Positions 6,050 to 6,144 of a stretch of 6,144 nucleotides of DNA are shown here, one piece after another. The notes below the pieces were generated by a model. The model saw only the letters and a program-made list of their open reading frames with translations. It had not been told where the DNA came from and ran no database searches. The translations under genes and the position numbers were made by a program. Numbering within the stretch: position 1 is the first letter of the stretch; every line of letters starts with the position of its first letter. The stretch comes from Gammaproteobacteria bacterium (GTDB taxonomy: Bacteria; Pseudomonadota; Gammaproteobacteria; GRL18): assembly GCA_030632625.1 (NCBI GenBank), contig DAOVUK010000219.1:1-6144 (forward strand), read 5' to 3'.

Positions 6050-6144
6050 GGAGCCTGTCCGAGAATAGAAAGCCTACTGCGGAAAAGCTGATTTTGGCCA
6101 TATTTTCCTATCATTTTCATTTAATAGAACAACTATTGGCTTCA
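6050..6144. mobile_element. Possible terminal region of an insertion sequence or MITE, cut by the window edge
   Basis: From 6051 the sequence reads GAGCCTGTCCGAGAATAG, which resembles terminal inverted repeats of IS5-like insertion sequences that begin GAGCC or GGAGCC. It is preceded by TTAG (6047-6050), compatible with a short T-A-type target duplication. The remaining bases lack any flagellar coding sequence. They contain a 5-bp hairpin AATAG-AACAA-CTATT (6123-6137) and are AT-rich, like an untranslated element end. On the minus strand a short frame open from the edge (ending NENDRKIWPKSAFPQ, stop near 6077) could be a gene C-terminus or noise. The other element end and any transposase are outside the window, so this is recall-based resemblance and not proof; an ordinary intergenic region remains possible. 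Confidence 0.35.

Noticed and set aside
6085..6105. Sigma-54-like promoter TGGCC...GCTTTT upstream of fliM on the minus strand
   Set aside because: The GG and GC elements are 9 bases apart instead of the required 10 and the flanks match poorly.
6051..6107. Minus-strand frame starting ATGGCCAAAATC and reading toward fliM
   Set aside because: It has no ribosome binding site, runs out of frame into fliM, and its translation resembles nothing known.

Overview
The window holds most of a flagellar export and switch operon on the minus strand, flanked by the 3' end of a glycogen-synthesis gene and by what may be the edge of a mobile element. Gene order in the direction of transcription (right to left) is fliM-fliN-fliO-fliP-fliQ-fliR-flhB. 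This order, and the close resemblance of FliM, FliQ and FlhB to gammaproteobacterial versions (FliM N-terminal LLSQEEIDALL; FlhB NPTH cleavage motif), point to a motile gammaproteobacterium with moderately AT-rich DNA. The genus cannot be fixed from the sequence. A glycogen-storing lineage such as the type I methanotrophs is possible, but that is only a guess.

Region by region: 1-600 (+) is the C-terminal part of GlgC (ADP-glucose pyrophosphorylase), open at the left edge. It converges on flhB, and the two stop codons share a single TTAA. From 597 to 6028 (-) run flhB, fliR, fliQ, fliP, fliO, fliN and fliM, all intact. fliN/fliO (ATGA overlap), fliQ/fliR (1-nt gap) and fliR/flhB (1-nt overlap, TGATG) are tightly coupled. 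fliM/fliN (100 nt), fliO/fliP (105 nt) and fliP/fliQ (59 nt) are separated by unusually loose AT-rich spacers carrying small repeats and a possible hairpin. From about 6050 to the right edge no flagellar gene is seen. fliL would be expected just upstream of fliM, but the sequence instead looks like the terminal region of an insertion sequence or a related element.

Function: FliM and FliN form the C-ring (switch) that binds CheY-P and sets rotation direction. FliP, FliQ and FliR form the export gate of the flagellar type III secretion system, FliO helps assemble FliP, and FlhB is the gate component that switches substrate specificity by autocleavage. flhA, which often follows flhB, is not here. 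Points worth a second look are the possible insertion directly upstream of fliM, a three-copy 11-bp-period repeat between fliM and fliN, a 19-bp dyad at the 3' end of glgC, a possible intra-operon terminator before fliP, and a 12-bp tandem duplication with A8 tracts in fliO. No wholly new system is evident.
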